NCBI GenBank assembly: GCA_002314945.1
Contig: DCHV01000032.1
Location: 20,493-55,780, forward strand
Direction of reading: 5' to 3'
DNA: 35,288 bases
Source: Prevotellaceae bacterium UBA1743
GTDB taxonomy: Bacteria > Bacteroidota > Bacteroidia > Bacteroidales > Bacteroidaceae
A program made the position numbers and the translations under genes. Below, piece by piece: positions 33,996 through 35,288 of the stretch; the first letter of the stretch is position 1, and each line of letters starts with the position of its first letter. The notes beneath the pieces are model-generated. The model did not search any database, was not told the DNA's origin, and saw only the letters and a program-made list of their open reading frames with translations.

Positions 33996-35288
33996 TTACT
34001 TAACCATAACCTTCTTGCCATCGATGATGTACAGACCCTTCACAGCCTTGTTTACACGCTGACCATTCAGGTTGTAGATACCCTTCACGACAGGAGATAC
34101 TGTCTTGATATCTTCGATGGCATTTTCATTGTTGCCATAGAGTTGGAACTCAGCTGCATGCCAGAATGTGCGGAAACCGTAGTTGTTGCCGCCACAGTTT
34201 GTCACTGTGAAACGCAGATACTTCACGCCAGAGACGTTGAACAGAGCGCTTACTACTGTACCTTGGCCTTCGAATGGGAGGGTCAACTGTGTGATTTCTG
34301 TGAAGTTCTCGCCATCTGTGCTGCCATATACAGTGATACCTGTAGGATGGTCATCACCAGACTTGCGGCGTGTCATTTCCATTGTGATCTGGCCTGTGAA
34401 CACGCTGTTCAGAGCTACCTGCAGATAGTGGTTGGCGTCTTGGCATTGTCCGTGCCAGTCTGTGTGCCAGAATGACTCAGGATTCTTGTCGATGAGGTTC
34501 TCAATGTTCTGACCTTCCACGCTGTCGCTTGCGTTACTGCTCAACTGGCTTGCGCTGGTGATGAGGACTTCGCCTCTCTGATCCTGTGAACCCATTTCGC
34601 TTTCGCTATTGTAGAGTCTTGGATAAGCATCGCCGGCAACTTGGTACCAGTGATTCTCGGCCAGGTTCTTGTTCAGACGCTCGCATACATAACCGTTAGC
34701 CAGTTCGTCTGCACTTACCTTGAAGGTATTCATGAAGGTTGCTGTTTCCTTGTTGCTGTCGGCGCAGGGAGCAGAGCCATCCATCCAGAAGTTCCAGGAA
34801 GCTTCAGCCAGGTTGTACTGGATGATTTCACCTACGAGAGCACCTACGTACGAAGCAGTTCCGCTGATGGTGCCGACATTGAGACAGTGCTTCATGCCGG
34901 GGAAGGTGGACTGGTCTGTTACTGCCACGATACCACCTACATGACTGCCGCCATCACCATTGATGATGATGTTGCCATAGTTTGCACAGTTCTGGAACTG
35001 CATCCAGTCTGTGAAACCGCACAGACCACCGAAGTAGCTGCTGCAGCCATTCAGAGTCAATGTGCCAGAGTATGAGCAGTCATCCATGTATGAGAATGGA
35101 CAATCGCGGTTGTCGGCTGCACCCCATCCTACGATACCACCTACGTTGACAGCACCGCTCTCGCAAGTGATGTTCAGGTAAGAGTGTACAAACTTGACAT
35201 ACGAACTGTTCACATTACCGAATACGCCGCAGTTTTCTGCACCATTCTTGCATGTCATGTCGCCGTAGATGCTGAAGTTCTTCACGGT
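33996..35288 (-). CDS. Surface protein with GLUG-like repeats, discoidin-like (F5/8 type C) domain and C-terminal sorting-like tail; 5' truncated
   Basis: About 430 C-terminal residues are visible; the reading frame runs off the right edge and no start is inside. The N-terminal 160 residues are Gly-rich repeats with the pattern 'VGGIVGW / FGGLCGF / VGGIVAV / VGALVGE' spaced by 25-50 residues, as in GLUG-type beta-solenoids. Residues near 235-390 fit an F5/8 type C (CBM32-like) fold: ITSASQLSSNASDS, ENLIDKNPESFWHTDWHG, GITVYGSTDGENFTEI, VKYLRFTVTNCGGNNYGFRTFWHAAEFQLYG. The last 30 residues (IYNLNGQRVNKAVKGLYIIDGKKVMVK) resemble the C-terminal sorting tails of Bacteroidetes surface proteins. 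It is probably a secreted glycan-binding adhesin or part of an enzyme whose catalytic part lies outside the window. Confidence 0.75.
   Translation of the reverse strand, partial: TVKNFSIYGDMTCKNGAENCGVFGNVNSSYVKFVHSYLNITCESGAVNVGGIVGWGAADNRDCPFSYMDDCSYSGTLTLNGCSSYFGGLCGFTDWMQFQNCANYGNIIINGDGGSHVGGIVAVTDQSTFPGMKHCLNVGTISGTASYVGALVGEIIQYNLAEASWNFWMDGSAPCADSNKETATFMNTFKVSADELANGYVCERLNKNLAENHWYQVAGDAYPRLYNSESEMGSQDQRGEVLITSASQLSSNASDSVEGQNIENLIDKNPESFWHTDWHGQCQDANHYLQVALNSVFTGQITMEMTRRKSGDDHPTGITVYGSTDGENFTEITQLTLPFEGQGTVVSALFNVSGVKYLRFTVTNCGGNNYGFRTFWHAAEFQLYGNNENAIEDIKTVSPVVKGIYNLNGQRVNKAVKGLYIIDGKKVMVK

Overview
The window looks like chromosomal DNA of a Bacteroidales bacterium, most likely Prevotellaceae. 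The evidence is a Rho with a long N-terminal charged insert, Bacteroidetes promoters of the form TTTG-N20-TAnnTTTG, a TlpA protein with a DUF4369-like N-terminus, BACON-like lipoprotein domains, a DUF5063 protein, and a cell-surface protein ending in the GLYIIDGKKVMVK-type tail common in Prevotella. I saw no rRNA, tRNA, CRISPR, transposase, phage or integrase gene. The background is core genome with a few accessory surface genes.

Layout. Positions 1-111 hold the 3' end of nqrF, followed by a hairpin terminator and an HD-domain protein. A 66-bp tandem duplication then precedes an LptD-like outer-membrane protein (932-3712). uup (ABC-F) lies convergent to lptD (3828-5705, minus) and diverges from rho (5878-7842). 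A TlpA-like thioredoxin overlaps the end of rho. Positions 9178-15133 are a complete tripartite RND efflux operon (adaptor, pump, outer-membrane factor) whose leader carries three inverted repeats. A minus-strand pair follows: a BACON-like lipoprotein and a BRCT protein (15138-16540).

From one strong promoter at 16776-16807, thirteen plus-strand genes run to 32266 with no gap above 12 nt: DUF5063, DEDDy exonuclease, RlmI-like methyltransferase, nucleoside MFS transporter, RsmE, a membrane-anchored protein with an ABC ATPase and a permease, an AmgK-like kinase fused to a RapZ C-terminal domain, a MurU-like nucleotidyltransferase, Mfd, TcdA, and a secreted protein, possibly a beta-propeller. 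On the minus strand there follow greA, a secreted Gly/Ser/His-rich repeat protein upstream of it, and the C-terminal part of a large surface protein with a discoidin-like domain.

The most interesting points are: (1) a putative muropeptide/amino-sugar recycling pair in which the sugar kinase carries the domain that in RapZ senses glucosamine-6-phosphate; (2) two intergenic arrays of 11-bp repeats sharing a CGRTA core, in opposite orientations; (3) an ABC transporter whose ATPase lacks the switch histidine and which is translationally coupled to a single-pass membrane protein; (4) the palindrome-rich leader of the RND operon; (5) the duplicated, apparently half-broken promoter in front of lptD. 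All family assignments come from reading motifs by eye; no database search was possible.
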